Shown: positions 9,890-20,256 of the stretch, piece by piece | Layout of the letters: every line of letters starts with the position of its first letter | Position numbering within the stretch: position 1 is the first letter of the stretch | NCBI GenBank assembly: GCA_003615045.1 | Contig: ML014168.1 | Span: 1-64,000, forward strand | Origin: Caulochytrium protostelioides | Lineage: Eukaryota; Chytridiomycota; Caulochytriomycetes; Caulochytriales; Caulochytriaceae | Direction: 5' to 3' | Length of the DNA stretch: 64,000 nt | Program-made: the position numbers and the translations under genes | Notes under the pieces: generated by a model | Databases searched by the model: none | Seen by the model: only the letters and a program-made list of their open reading frames with translations | What the model was told of the DNA's origin: nothing

Positions 9890-10295
9890 GCGCCACGACG
9901 GCGCTGCCGCGCTGCAGCGCCTGCGCGAGACGGTGCTCGGCCTCCCGCCGCCGCCCACGGCCGCCGTGTTCTCGCCGCATACGCACGCCGCGGCGCAGAC
10001 GAACCAGCTGCGGCCGTACCGCGAAAAGCCGCACACTGCCGACCACATCACGCCGCGGCCGTCGCGCCGCGAGGAGATGCTGGCGTGGTATCCGCCGGAT
10101 GTGGACGTGCGCCTGCTCGCGCTGCAGGACCCGCGGCTGGAGAAGCTCGAGCTCGGCGATCTCGTGCAAGCCAACCGCATCGAGCGCGAGCTGATGCGGC
10201 TGCGCGACGGCAAGAACGTCCGCGTCAGCGTCCTGGAGGGCCGATTCGAGGCGCCCCAGAGCAGCGGCACCAAGAAGAAGCGCAAGAAGAAGTAG
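9768..10295 (+). CDS. Small basic hypothetical protein, possibly mitochondrial
   Basis: 175 aa. I do not recognise the family. The N-terminus (1-45) is Arg/Ala-rich without acidic residues, as in a mitochondrial presequence, and has a run of 11 Ala. The body contains LRPYREKPHTADHITPRP and then an amphipathic segment with DVRLLALQDPRLEKLELGDL followed by NRIERELMRLRDGKNVRVSV. It ends in a Lys-rich tail (TKKKRKKK). Conserved-looking composition in the C-terminal half and a normal stop favour a real gene; a mitoribosomal or RNA-binding role would fit but is inference only. It converges on TRAPPC5. Confidence 0.5.
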
Positions 10296-10330
10296 GCCTT
10301 GCCCGGGTGTCCAAAGCACGATGGCACACA

Positions 10331-10395
10331 CACACACTCTCGCTCGCTCGCTCGCTTGCTCTCTCTCGCTCTCGCTCGCTCGTTCGCTCGTCCGA
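10331..10395 (+). repeat. TCGC/TC-rich microsatellite
   Basis: Imperfect CTCG and CT repeats just after the hypothetical gene, in the 250-bp gap before the TRAPPC5 stop codon. Confidence 0.7.
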
Positions 10396-10545
10396 GTCAC
10401 ATCGATCGATCCATCGATCCACGGACGACCCCCGCGCCGTCTCTTTCGTTCTCTCTCGTTCCTTCTTTCATACCTCCCAGACACACCGATAGCTAACCGA
10501 CAGACAGACCACCAGACAAATGGATAACACATGGATGCCGAGAGA

Positions 10546-11345
10546 CTACTTCTCGTCGAGCATCGCATCCCGCTCGAGCACGCCCTCGGCGAAGCGGATC
10601 AGGACGGTGACGCGGCCCGGCGCGGCGTCGTCGCCGGTGGCGTGCGCCGTGCAGGCCTCGACGGCGAACCCGCTCGCGTCGGCCATCCCGCCGACGACGC
10701 CCGCCAGAAACGCGCCCGGCGTGAGGAAGCCCCGCATCTCGCGCGGCACTGAGGCGAACCGCGAGACGGCCGGCGCCGCGTCACTGATCATGAACTCGCG
10801 CGGGTGGTCGTTGCTCTTCTCGAGCGACGATGCCGCGCGGCCGAACAGCGCCGTCCACAGCGGCGTGTGGATCGACCGCAGCAGCGCCAGGACCCGCAGG
10901 GGCCGCTTGTGCGGCGGCGGCGTCCGTGCCGTGTGCAGCGCGAGGTAGCGCACGCCGACGGCGCGGCCAAAGTCCGCCAGGCTAGGCGCGATGGGACCAT
11001 GGCCCATGGCCGCAAGCGTCCCATCCAGACCATCGACCAACGACGCGAGCGCGCCACAGGATCACAGGATCACAGGATTCCGGCGTTACATGGGTCGCCA
11101 ACGGAGGGGGTGAGTCGCCGCCTTGGAAGCCTGGATGCCGTGGATGTCGGCGTTTCGGAGCGGTGGATCGAGCAACGTTACCGTTTTTCGAGGTCCTGGA
11201 TGCCTGAGACGCGGCGCTGGCTGTACTGGAGCATCTCCGAGTAGAGGAACGCGAACGCGCTGAGGCTCACTTCGGCGCCCTTGGTCTTGTTGAGGGGCCG
11301 GTCGAGCAGACTCGTGCGGCGCGCGCCCGCCGCGGCGCCGCTCAT
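10546..11345 (-). CDS. TRAPPC5: TRAPP complex subunit 5 / Trs31 (two exons)
   Basis: Exons 11345-11182 and 10981-10546, 199 aa (human about 188). A core subunit of the TRAPP Rab-GEF complexes on ER-Golgi and Golgi membranes that activate Rab1/Ypt1. It belongs to the Bet3/Trs31/Trs33 fold. Matching segments are LLDRPLNKTKGAEVSLSAFA, FLYSEMLQYSQRRVSGIQDL, then across the intron EKR|LADFGRAVGVRYL, PLWTALFGRAASSLEKSNDH, and REFMISD. The later segments GFLTPGAFLAGVVGGM and VTVLIRFAEGVLERD complete the family. The start at 11345 gives an N-terminus of normal length; an upstream in-frame ATG at 11486 would add an unrelated low-complexity leader. The gene is divergent from NDUFB10. Confidence 0.95.
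10982..11181 (-). other. Intron in TRAPPC5
   Basis: 200-bp phase-2 intron on the minus strand, donor GTAACG (from 11181) and acceptor CCTAG (ending 10982). Splicing rebuilds an Arg codon (CG|C) and the continuous family segment QDLEKRLADFGRAVG. Confidence 0.9.
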
Positions 11346-12202
11346 GGCGACGGTCAGACGACCGCTCTGGCCCGGTTGCGCCAGAGGCGGGACGCTCCGT
11401 ATGAAGTCCGCAGTGGCGGCAGCAGTGGCGGCAGCAGCAGTGGCAGTGGCAACGGCGCAGAACGGCGGAGGTGGCGAGCCCGGCACCGGCGGTGACTACA
11501 GACGGCAGCGGTGTTATAGGCGGCAGCAGCGGCGGCGGCGGCGGCGGCGTGCGCACCGACCTATTGCATCGCATCCTATTGCATCGTACTGCATCGCATC
11601 GCATTGCATGAGACCCCATCAGAGCGCATCGCCGTCGCCGCATACTCATGATCGTGCGATCAGCGGCCCCACGATGCGATCGGTCACCAGCCGGCGCGCG
11701 CGCCCGCGGGGTCCGCCGACGCGACGCGGACCGTGGTCCACGCGCGCGCCGCGCCACATCGTGCCATGGCCGCGCCTGGCGGAGCATGCGCGGCAGCGCG
11801 CCGTCTCACTTGCCTTGAGGAAGAGGAAGAGGAGCCGGGGGAAGCGGAGGAAGGGGCGGGCATCCGTGGCGCTCGGGCCGGCCGCTGGGCTCGCCTGGAC
11901 GGGCGGCGGCCTGGTGGCGGCCCTGGCGGCGGCGGCGGCCGCTCCCACCTCCGACGGCGGCCGCCGTATGAAGTGCTCGCCAGCACGTCAAGACCAGACG
12001 ACGGACGCCGGATGCCGGGCGACGCAGCGCCTCTGGACGCCCGCGCGCGCTGGCGGCCACGCGCACCGTGGCCCGGGCTCGCGACGCGACGCGAGGTCCT
12101 GCGACGCGACGACCCGTCCTCGTGCCCGTGCCCTCGCTAGCCGTCTCTCGATACACTCCGCCTTCCCACCCCGTCCCCGCCGCCTTTGCTCGCCACGACA
12201 CC
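11346..12202. other. Divergent promoter region TRAPPC5 / NDUFB10
   Basis: 857 bp between two divergent start codons. It contains a GGC run near 11531-11550 and an imperfect GCATC/TTGCATC array at 11565-11610. No conserved frame beyond the two flanking genes. Confidence 0.5.
11565..11610 (+). repeat. Imperfect GCATC pentamer array
   Basis: Seven GCATC/GCATT cores spaced by five or more bases within 46 bp, in the TRAPPC5/NDUFB10 shared upstream region. A similar array occurs upstream of NUP188. Confidence 0.7.
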
Positions 12203-12556
12203 ATGGCCGACCACGACCACACGCCGATGCAGTTCACGCCGCTGCCGGACGTGGACCCGACGCTGAACATCAACGACGCGGCCGCCGTCGCGAAAGCGAA
12301 GGCGCACTGGGACCGCGAGCAGCGCGTGCGCATCGCCGAGTTCCAGGTGCTCAAGGACAAGCTGTCGTGGTGCTACCGCCGCGAGGGCGTCAACCACTTC
12401 AAGAACTGCCGCTACTTGGTCGAGCAGTACTACGCGATGCTCGATACGATGAAGGACGGCTGGCTGAAGCCGTTCCCGATGCCCGAGAGGAACCAGGCCG
12501 TCGAGACGGATTACTTTGGCATCCGCGGGGCGCCCAAGAGCGAGAGCGGCCACTAA
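12203..12556 (+). CDS. NDUFB10: Complex I accessory subunit NDUFB10 / 12-kDa (PDSW) subunit
   Basis: 117 aa, similar in length to the fungal 12-kDa subunit. It is an accessory subunit of mitochondrial NADH:ubiquinone oxidoreductase, in the distal part of the membrane arm on the intermembrane-space side. The key block is REQRVRIAEFQVLKDKLSWC, then YRREGVNHFKNCRYLVEQYY, matching the fungal family pattern CYR-EGVNHxxNC with two of the conserved cysteines. Residues after it include MKDGWLKPFPMP. There is no cleavable presequence, as expected for this subunit. The start at 12203 has a strong context (ACACCATGG). An upstream in-frame ATG at 12068 adds only a low-complexity extension. Single exon; presence implies a complete respiratory complex I. 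Confidence 0.92.
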   Translation: MADHDHTPMQFTPLPDVDPTLNINDAAAVAKAKAHWDREQRVRIAEFQVLKDKLSWCYRREGVNHFKNCRYLVEQYYAMLDTMKDGWLKPFPMPERNQAVETDYFGIRGAPKSESGH

Positions 12557-13771
12557 GCCTCGTCCCGGGCGGACGCCTGTCGGCATGAGCGGCCGTCGCA
12601 AGGCCCGGGTGATGGTGATGCGGACTCTGATGCGGATGCGCAGGCGAATGAGACGCATGCGCTCGCCATCGGCCTGCTCGTCTTGCCCGTGCCTCTACCC
12701 GAGATTCCACCGGGGTCTCTTCTCGAGCCTCTTCTCGAGCCTCTCCTCGAGCCTCTCCTCGAGCCTCTCCTCGAGCCGCTACCTGAGCCTTTGCCCGTGC
12801 TCGCGGTGCGGCGAGTGCGGCGAGTGCTGATGCCCAGCCTTCCCATCCTGCGCATGCAGAGCGCATCGTGGGTTCGCCTTCTTGTTTCTTTTTCTTTGTC
12901 TTCTTTTTCTTTGCTTGTTATCTGTATAGTAGTCCTCTCACTCTCTCACGATCTCTGTCGCTCTCGCTCCCTCCAGCTGTCTTGCTCGGTGGGGATGCCG
13001 TCGTCGGTCGCTGGCCGAGGAGTCGAGCAGCGCGGGCGATCTCTGCCAAGGCGTCGTGGTGCAGCCGCCATGCCGCAGATCGCTAACTAAAGCGACGGGT
13101 CGTTGGCCAACGGGTGGTTGGCCCATGGGTGTGGCTCGGTCGGCCAGGCCACTCGCCAGGCTCACGCGTGGCGGCGGCGCGCCTCTCGCATGCATCGCTG
13201 CGTCGAGCGCCGCTGGGCCATCACAAACGCACGGGGGCGCGGCGGAGCACGAGGACGCCACGGACGAACGCCCGCGGGCGGGCCTGCCGGCAGCGCGGCG
13301 CGGGCCGGTCGCCACGGGCACACGCGTCGACCACGCGGCGTCGTCCGTAGCGCGAGATCGCCCCTGCAGGGATAGCCGGAGCCGCCGTATGATCCGACGC
13401 CTCGGAATGGTCCTGGGCCGGGTCATCCCTCGCGTCATGGGCACGGCGGCGCCGACCAGCCGTGCGAGCACGACCCCGCGGAGCGGCCGATCACGCTTGA
13501 TCAGACAGCGTCGGATCCGTCATTTCGGGCGCGTCCAACACCACTCGGCGCATCGATCGTCAGCCCAGGCTCCCAGCTGACTTCTCCGTCTCCCGTGCCA
13601 GAACAACTCGCATCGTCTTCGTCGTGTCCGCGGTGCAGCGCACCGCTTGTTGAGATTACATGTCTGCATGCCTCCTGTCGTTGCTTCTTCAGCACGCCTT
13701 GGGCCGTCCGCCGCCTACGCCGTCCATACGCAGCATCAGCAGACGCAGCATCAGCAGACGCAGCGCTCAGC
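12557..13771. other. Intergenic region NDUFB10 / vinculin
   Basis: 1.2 kb. Begins with a CTCGAG-containing 12-bp minisatellite (12715-12798), then a pyrimidine-rich stretch (about 12885-12925, CTTTTTCTTT-like), then GC-rich DNA with open frames lacking any domain. Just before the vinculin start is a short CAGCATCAGCAGACG repeat (13730-13765). Confidence 0.5.
12715..12798 (+). repeat. 12-bp minisatellite containing CTCGAG
   Basis: About seven tandem copies of a unit like CCTCTCCTCGAG; the copies degrade toward the right end. Being a multiple of three, it yields a repeating LLEP-type open frame, but no gene is evident. Confidence 0.75.
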
Positions 13772-16764
13772 ATGTGGACCACAACGAGCAAAGAAGTCCT
13801 CGGCCCGCTGGCCGAGGCGACGAACGCCTTCACCGTAATCATTGGGCGCGCCGAGGAGTCCGGCGACCGCTTGGCCGACTTCACCCAGCTCGCCGTCGTC
13901 GTCGCCGACCAGATCCACAACCTCATCGGCGTTGCGCGCCAGATGACCCACTCCCAGGACGCCGATGAGCAGCTCAAGCGTGATCTGCCGGCGGCCTGCG
14001 ATAGCGGTAAAGCGACCTCACCATGCGGCGTGCACCCATCAAGGGATCCGCATCAGCAATGGCGAACGGGGGGCGGCGCGATGCTGCGCCATGCTGCGCC
14101 ACGCGACGCCGTGGACCCGTGCCACCCGCTCCGTGTTGGGCTTGGGTGACTCACCGCTGCGTTGATGCATCCTTTTTTTTTTTTTTGATACTGGCTCCAG
14201 TCTCGGCGTCGGCTGACCAGCTGGTCGATGCCGCCAAGCGACTGGCGATTGCGTCGTCGCCGCAGGACATGGCGCGGCTGGCCGACGCGGTCCGCGGCAT
14301 CCTGACGGGCACGTCGGCGGTGCTGCATGCGAGCGACGACGCCGAGGTCCGCAAGATCCTGACGGCGTCCAATGCGGTGCGCACGTACCTGCTGCGCCTC
14401 ACGCGGCTCGCGGCGCAGGAGGCCCCGCGCGAGCAGATCACGGTGATCGCGGGCGCGACGCAGCAGGGCGTCGTGCTGGCGCAGCTGTGCACCCGCCGCG
14501 TCAACGAGCTGCTCCACCCGATGCTGCAGACGCGGCTGCGCGCGGCCGTGGAGGTGCTCGTCAAGGACAGCCCGCTGCTCGTGTCCGGCACGAAGCTCGC
14601 GCTGAAGCGCGGCACGCTTCCGGCGTTCGAGATGCGCAACCACTGCGCCCACCGGATGGCCGCGGCCTGCGACGACATCGACCGCATCATCCAGTGGTCT
14701 GAGGCCGAGGAGAGCAGCAGTATGATCGGCGACGACGTGTTCAATGCCGACCACGTGCTCGCCGGGCTCCTCGACGCGCAGAAGCAGCTGCTGAGCGCCG
14801 TGGTCAGCAAGGACACGTCGGGCGCGACCGCTGCGGCGCAGCGGCTGGGCGCTCTGCAGCAGCGGCTGCTGGACCACTACCACGCGGTGCGGCCGCTCAT
14901 CACGGACCCCGTGCAACGCGCCGCCGTGGAGCAGATCGTGCAGCGCTTGCAGGCGCAGGACGAAAACCTGGTCGGCCTCACGCGCGACGCGATGCAGTCG
15001 CCGAAGGGCGCCCTGGCCCTCGGCGCGGCGCTCGCGTGCCAGGCCGTGAACTACCAGAAGCTCAAGGAGCGCACGAACATGGCGCTGGTCGGGCCCTTCG
15101 GCGACGCGATCCGCGCCGTCGGCGACCGCCACGCGGCCGGGAGCGCGCTGCAGCAGCTGTGTGTGGCGGCCAAGGCGGGCGATGTGGCGCAGCACGCGAC
15201 GGCGGCGGCGGCGTTCAAGGCGCAGACCGCGACGCTGCTGCAGGGCATGAAGTACGCGATCGAAGCGTGCGCCGGGCGCGATCCCGACCACGCGCAGCAC
15301 CTGCAGCTCGCTCACGACCGGCTGGACCACCTGCAGACGCTGGCGGACGACGTGACGCGGCTGACGGCCGAAGCGCCCGCGGACGTCTCGTGCGTCGAGC
15401 ACATGGACAACGTGCTCGCCGCGTGGGAGACCGCTGTCGGCGAGGTTCAGCAGCTGCTGCTGTCGCCGGACGCGACGTTCACCACCGGCGAGCTCTTCAG
15501 GGGGGCCCAGGCGGCCCTGGACCACCAGATCACGACGCTGCATCGCGCCGTCGACGGGCAGCAGCCTGCGCAGGCCGAGCAGGCCGTCGCGCACCTGCTC
15601 GCGACGGCGCAGCAGCTCCTGGAGCTCGGCGAGCGCGAGCAGGGTAACACGGAGGACCCGGCATACCAAGCGGCGCTGACCCAGACGATGGGCGCCGTCC
15701 GCGTGCTCCTGCCGGACCTGATACGCATGACGCGCGTCGCCCAGAACCCGGAGGCGCGCGCCGAGTATACCGGCGCCCTCACGGCCACCGTCGCGCTGCT
15801 CCACCACCGCATCAAGGACCTCGGCGCCCATATCGTCCAGCAAAGCGCACCGCTCGTGGCCGACGAAGCCGACGCAGCGAGCGACGTGGCGGGCGCGGAT
15901 GCCGACGGGACGAGTGACGCCGACGCCGATGCGACGAGTAATGCGGATGCCGCGGAGGCCGCCACGAGCGACAGGACCGGCGCGACGGCGTCGCTGACCG
16001 CGGACACGCCGGCGAAGGATGCCTCGGAGCGCTCTGGCGAGACCGGCACGATAGCGGAGGCGGATGCAGCGACTCACGGCGAGTCGGCTGGCACAGCAGC
16101 CCCCGGGTTGCGCGCATGGCCGCTGCCGGTGGCGGCGTCGTTCGAAACCGTCGCGGCGTCGAGCGGCGCGCTCGTGGCGTCCGGGCTGGACGTCATCTAC
16201 GAAGAGGCACCGCAGCTGCTGAGCGAGGAGGAAGCCGCGGCGGCACCGATCAAGGCGGTCGGGCAGGAGCTGAAGGTGGCGGTGTCGCAGTGGCGCCCCG
16301 AGAGCAACCCGGTGACGACGTCGGCGAGCGCGATGGCGTCGATGCTGCTTGCGCTGGCGGCCGCGCACCAGCAGCTGTTTGCGGAAGCGACGCCCGCCAA
16401 CAAGAAGCAGTTTGTCGAGAGGGCGCAGGCCATCGTTGGGGAGAGTGCGGTGATGGTCGCCGCAGCGCGGCCGCTCGCGACTGAGTGCACCGACCTCCGG
16501 CTGCGCAAGCAGCTCACCACGACGCTCGACCGCACCGAGACGCTGTGCCAGCAGCTCAAGATCGTCGCCGCCGTCAAGGCGTCCGACCCCAACGACCGCG
16601 ACCGCGACCAGCAGCTGGTGGCATGCGCCAAGAACCTGCTGCTCGCGTTCAAGACGTGCCTGCGCGACAGCGAGGCCGCCTCGCTCCGCATCACGGATCC
16701 GCGCGCCGCGCGCCAGTTCCAGTTCCGCAAGGTGCTGTACCGCCCCTATGGCCAGTCGGAATAA
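13772..16764 (+). CDS. VCL: Vinculin (two exons)
   Basis: Exons 13772-14006 and 14201-16764, 932 aa (animal vinculin about 1066). Vinculin links talin and cadherin-catenin complexes to F-actin. The head D1 domain is clear: LKRDLPAACDS spliced to VSASADQLVDAAKRL, then RGILTGTSAVLHASDDAEVR. Helical-bundle repeats follow to about residue 625. A linker (about 627-717) is Ala/Asp/Ser-rich and lacks the FPPPP-type proline motifs of animal vinculin. The tail (about 717-932) has CTDLRLRKQLTTTLDRTETL, QQLKIVAAVKAS and FKTCLRDSEAASLRI, the family signature before the C-terminal arm, ending in RKVLYRPYGQSE. The start is set by exon 1 matching the vinculin N-terminus in length. It is classified as vinculin rather than alpha-catenin on the D1 and tail matches. 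Confidence 0.95.
14007..14200 (+). other. Intron in vinculin gene
   Basis: 194-bp phase-1 intron. Donor GTAAAG, a T-rich tract at 14172-14186, acceptor CTCCAG. Splicing (G|TC) joins DLPAACDS to VSASADQL, matching the uninterrupted family sequence. Confidence 0.92.
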
Positions 16765-17528
16765 GCGGCACCGCTCGCCCTCACCATCCGATGTTGCGAC
16801 GATTGGTCTCCTGCTTTGACCACATCGCCGCGACATCGCGTAGTTCTTCCTTTTTGTTTGTTGGTAATACAACGTCGAAGCGATGGACGCTCGATCGCCC
16901 CTGAGCGCCCCCCGGTAGCCGGACCTCGTTGCACCAAAGACCATTATCGAAAAACAAATCAAGCGATGGGTGATGGACGAGTCGGTTTGATGCAGAAGCC
17001 GGCGGGACCGGCGGGACCCTTACCGGGCCGATGCTGGCCGATGGGCCGCTCCCGCGCCCTCGCCGGGTCGTGCTTGGCGCCGCTTCGTGAACCGGTGGCG
17101 CGGCCACGCATACCGGTTCTCGTGGAACACCTGCGAAGAGTCGTCGGCACGCCACATGTCGGCGCCATGGCGAGCGCTAGGCGGGCGGAGGCCGCCGCTG
17201 CCGGCAAAGGGGCCCCGGCCGCGCCCATCGGGCATGGAGCACGGCGTCCCGCCCCCGACGCCTTCGCGGCCGTCGGCGATGGCGCCGAACCGTGGCCACG
17301 CCGCCGCCAGTCGTCTCGATCATCGCCATCGCCGGCAGGATACCGATAACCATGTCGGCCTCGCGCGGCTGGAGCATGCGCGCCGTGATACTTCAAGCAT
17401 CCGCCGCGCGTCGCGCTTCCGCTGCTGCTTCCGCTTCCATGGGGGCGCCGCCGTGACCAGCCGCTGACCGCCCCACGCGAAATCAAACTCCGATCGCCAC
17501 TCCGTCGACGCTCCCATCGCGCGGCCAC
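16765..17528. other. Intergenic region vinculin / MDJ1
   Basis: About 760 bp between tandem plus-strand genes. The first 160 bp are less GC-rich (likely vinculin 3' UTR). The rest is GC-rich with overlapping open frames on both strands and no recognisable domain. Confidence 0.5.
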
Positions 17529-19399
17529 GTGCCCGACGCCGACCCCTGTTTCTGCTTCTCCGCTTCACGCTTCACGACGCCGCGCCGCTCGCTCGCGATG
17601 GCGACGCCTGCGACCCACCGGCTGCCGGCGCACGCGCTCGGCCTCGACGCCCTTGGACGCCACGTGCCACGTGCATGGCGGGCGTGCCCGCGTGCCGCAT
17701 GGCCACGTGGACCAGCGTCGACGTCGGCGGCGGCATCGCCTTTCGCTTGGCCGCTGCGGCACCACCATGGGCTGGCCCGCGCGGCACGCGGCGTGAACGC
17801 CCGTCCGTTGGCGTCGACCTCTCGCACGGCTTGGCCTCGCGCCGCGCCGTTGTCGTCGCCGTCGTCGTCGCCATCGTCGTCGTCGTCGTCGTCGTCATCG
17901 CCATCGTTGGGGTCCTCGCGATCCTTCCATGCGTCATGTAAGTGAGCGATACCATCCTCCCACGAACGATGCACCAACAATCATGACCGCGATCAACGGA
18001 TCCCTGCGGACGGTGCTCGGTGCCTGCGTGACTCACCTCTCGCTTTCCTTGGATGAATGCCGATGACCATGACATGATGATGCCCTCGCGATGCACGCGT
18101 TCGATAGCGCGTTCGATGGCGCCCAAGAAGGACGCTTATTCGGTCCTCGGCGTTGACAAAAAGGCGTCGGCGGGCGACATCAAGAAAGCCTACTACCAGC
18201 TCGCGCGCAAGTACCATCCGGACACGAACAAGGAGAGTGATGCCAAGGACAAGTTCCTCGAGATCCAGGAGGCCTACGATATCCTTTCGGACGAGAGCAA
18301 GCGGGCCAACTACGACCAGTACGGCCACAACGCCTTCAGCGAGCAGGGCGGTCCGGGCGGCCCCGGCGGCGGCGGATTCGGCGCCGGCGGATTCGGCGCG
18401 GGCGGCTTCCCGGGCGGCTTCCCGGGCGCAGGCGGCCCCGGCGGCGCGGGCGGCGACTTCTGGAACGAGATTCTGCGCAACTTCGGCGGCAATGCCGCGC
18501 CGTCCGCGTCGCGCGTCGGCAACGACGTGGCGCTCTCGCTGCGCCTCTCCTTCATGGAAGCGGCGAAGGGTTGCTCGCGCGACGTGACGTACCCGCGCGT
18601 CGTCGCGTGTACGCCGTGCGCGGGCTCGGGCGTCAAGCCCGGCGCGAAGGTCTCCACGTGCGCGACGTGCGGCGGCACCGGCCGCACCGTGTATGCGCAG
18701 GCCGGGTTCCACATGAGCCAGACCTGCGGCGCGTGCGGCGGCGAGGGCAAGGTCGTGCCGCCCTCGGGCCGCTGCGGCACCTGCGAGGGCATCGGCCGTG
18801 TGCGTGCGCGCAAGACCGTGACCGTCGAGATCCCCGCCGGCATCGAGGACGGCATGCGCGTGCGCCTCGAGCAGCAGGGCGACGCCGCCGCGGTCGCCGG
18901 CGGCCGCCCCGGCGACCTCTTTGTGCAGGTCCACGTGGCGCCGCACCGCGTCTTCACCCGCGAGGGTCCCGACGTGCATGTCCACGCGGAGGTCCCGCTC
19001 GGCACGGCGCTGCTCGGCGGCAAGCTGCGCGTCCCGACGATTGACGGCGACGTCGAGCTCACCGTGCTCCCGGGCACCCAGCCGGGCGACCGCCAGGTGC
19101 TGCGCGGCCGCGGCACGCCCCGCGTCAGCCTCAGCCAGCGCCGCGGCGACCAGTTCGTGACCTTCAAGGTCGCGATACCGAAGACGCTCACGCCCGTGCA
19201 GCGCCAGCTGCTTGCCGAGGCCTTCAATGTCGCGCCAGCCAGCGCCGGCGGCGGCGGCAGCAGCGCCGGCGGCAGCCACAGCGCTGGCAGCAGCGCCGGC
19301 AGCGCCGGCGCCGCGTCCGCGTCCTCTGCGTCGTCTGACGCCTCCGCCAGCGCCGGCCGCGCGTCGACATCGCCGTCGTCCAGCACGGAAGGTAAATAA
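17529..19399 (+). CDS. MDJ1: Mitochondrial DnaJ-type co-chaperone, Mdj1/Tid1-like (two exons)
   Basis: Exons 17529-17937 and 18108-19399, 566 aa (543 if the second ATG at 17598 is used). A type I Hsp40 that stimulates mitochondrial Hsp70 in the matrix. Exon 1 is an Arg/Ser/Ala-rich presequence ending [11 protein letters not shown], typical just before the mature part. Exon 2 starts [15 protein letters not shown] with a J-domain containing HPD (YHPDTNKES), a Gly/Phe region ([16 protein letters not shown]), and four zinc repeats [32 protein letters not shown]. The substrate-binding C-terminal domains follow, then a Ser/Ala/Gly-rich tail. A poly-Ser run lies in the presequence. The stop codon overlaps an AATAAA (19395-19400). 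An in-frame ATG at 18116 sits at the J-domain start. Confidence 0.93.
17938..18107 (+). other. Intron in MDJ1 at the presequence/J-domain junction
   Basis: 170-bp phase-1 intron, consensus donor GTAAGT, acceptor TCGATAG. The frame is kept (T|CG). An alternative acceptor cannot be excluded because this linker is poorly conserved in the family. Confidence 0.8.
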
Positions 19400-19400
19400 A
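19395..19400 (+). terminator. AATAAA overlapping the MDJ1 stop codon
   Basis: The hexamer AATAAA includes the TAA stop. If used as the polyadenylation signal it would leave a 3' UTR of only a few tens of bases. Motif-only evidence. Confidence 0.3.
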
Positions 19401-20256
19401 CGACCATCGTTGCGCAACCGGAGTCGTGTGGGGGGTCGTGTGGGAGGCCGCGGACGCCTCGGGCGACGTCGTCGTCGTCTTCGATTCATGAGCAGCGCCG
19501 TATACGCGAGCGACACCTCGCGATCCTCGCTGCCGCAGCCGCCAGCGTCGTTCGGCGACAGCGGCGCCATCCGACCCCGTCTCTGTGTGGTGCGGATGCC
19601 CGCTTCCGTTTCATTGACTGACCCCCTCCTGAATGATGCCTCCGCCTCTGATGCTTTGTCTTTGTCCTGTTTTGCCGGACTTGCTGGAATCGGCGGACGG
19701 GATTGGTGTGACGCATGACGCGATGGGCGGCGGCCGGTGATGGCGCGATCGATCGACGGCTGGATGGATGTCGCAGCCGATCCGCTCCTCGCCGCGTGGC
19801 GCACGTTCTCCTTCACGGCGCCGGCCGCCGCCGGCATGCCCCTGCGGGGCACGGCAGAGCGCAGCAGCGGCATCAGTAGCAGCAGCAGCAGCAGCAACCG
19901 CTCCCTGCTCGCCCGGCTCTTCCGGCCCGCCGCGCAACTCGCGGCCCTTACCTTCCGCTACATGGTGCTCCGCGTCCTCGCGCTCGCATGGCGAATGGTC
20001 CTGCGCCGCATCCGCCGACGCTCCGGCCACCGCTAGTCGTCTCGGCGGCTTTTGGCGCCCTGCGATCGCCGTTCATCCCACGAGACGTCCCATTCTCTAT
20101 AGATAAACACGTGATACAACGATGTGGAAACCCAGGCGACATGCTTCTCGAGCGGGGGCGCCTCGACGGCAACAAGACGAGACGAAACGTTCCAGCCCCA
20201 AGAAGGACGATGGAGGACGGCTCCCCGACCCCCTCTCGGTCGATGGGAAGGCCACC
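19400..20256. other. Convergent 3' region MDJ1 / RIB43A
   Basis: 857 bp. A small plus-strand frame at 19737-20036 (99 aa, basic Arg-rich C-terminus) and overlapping minus frames exist but show no family features. The last 150 bp before the RIB43A stop are less GC-rich. No confident gene. Confidence 0.5.

Noticed and set aside
8764-10194. Long plus-strand open frame (476 codons) over the RPB5/hypothetical gap
   Set aside because: Arg/Pro/Ala-rich, no domain, overlaps the better-supported basic protein in another frame; expected from high GC.
14053-16962. 969-codon open frame antisense to vinculin
   Set aside because: Arg/Leu/Gly-rich shadow of a GC-rich gene; the plus strand matches vinculin throughout.
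19737-20036. 99-codon plus-strand frame with Arg-rich hydrophobic C-terminus
   Set aside because: No family match or start context, lies in a convergent 3' region; could be real but unsupported.
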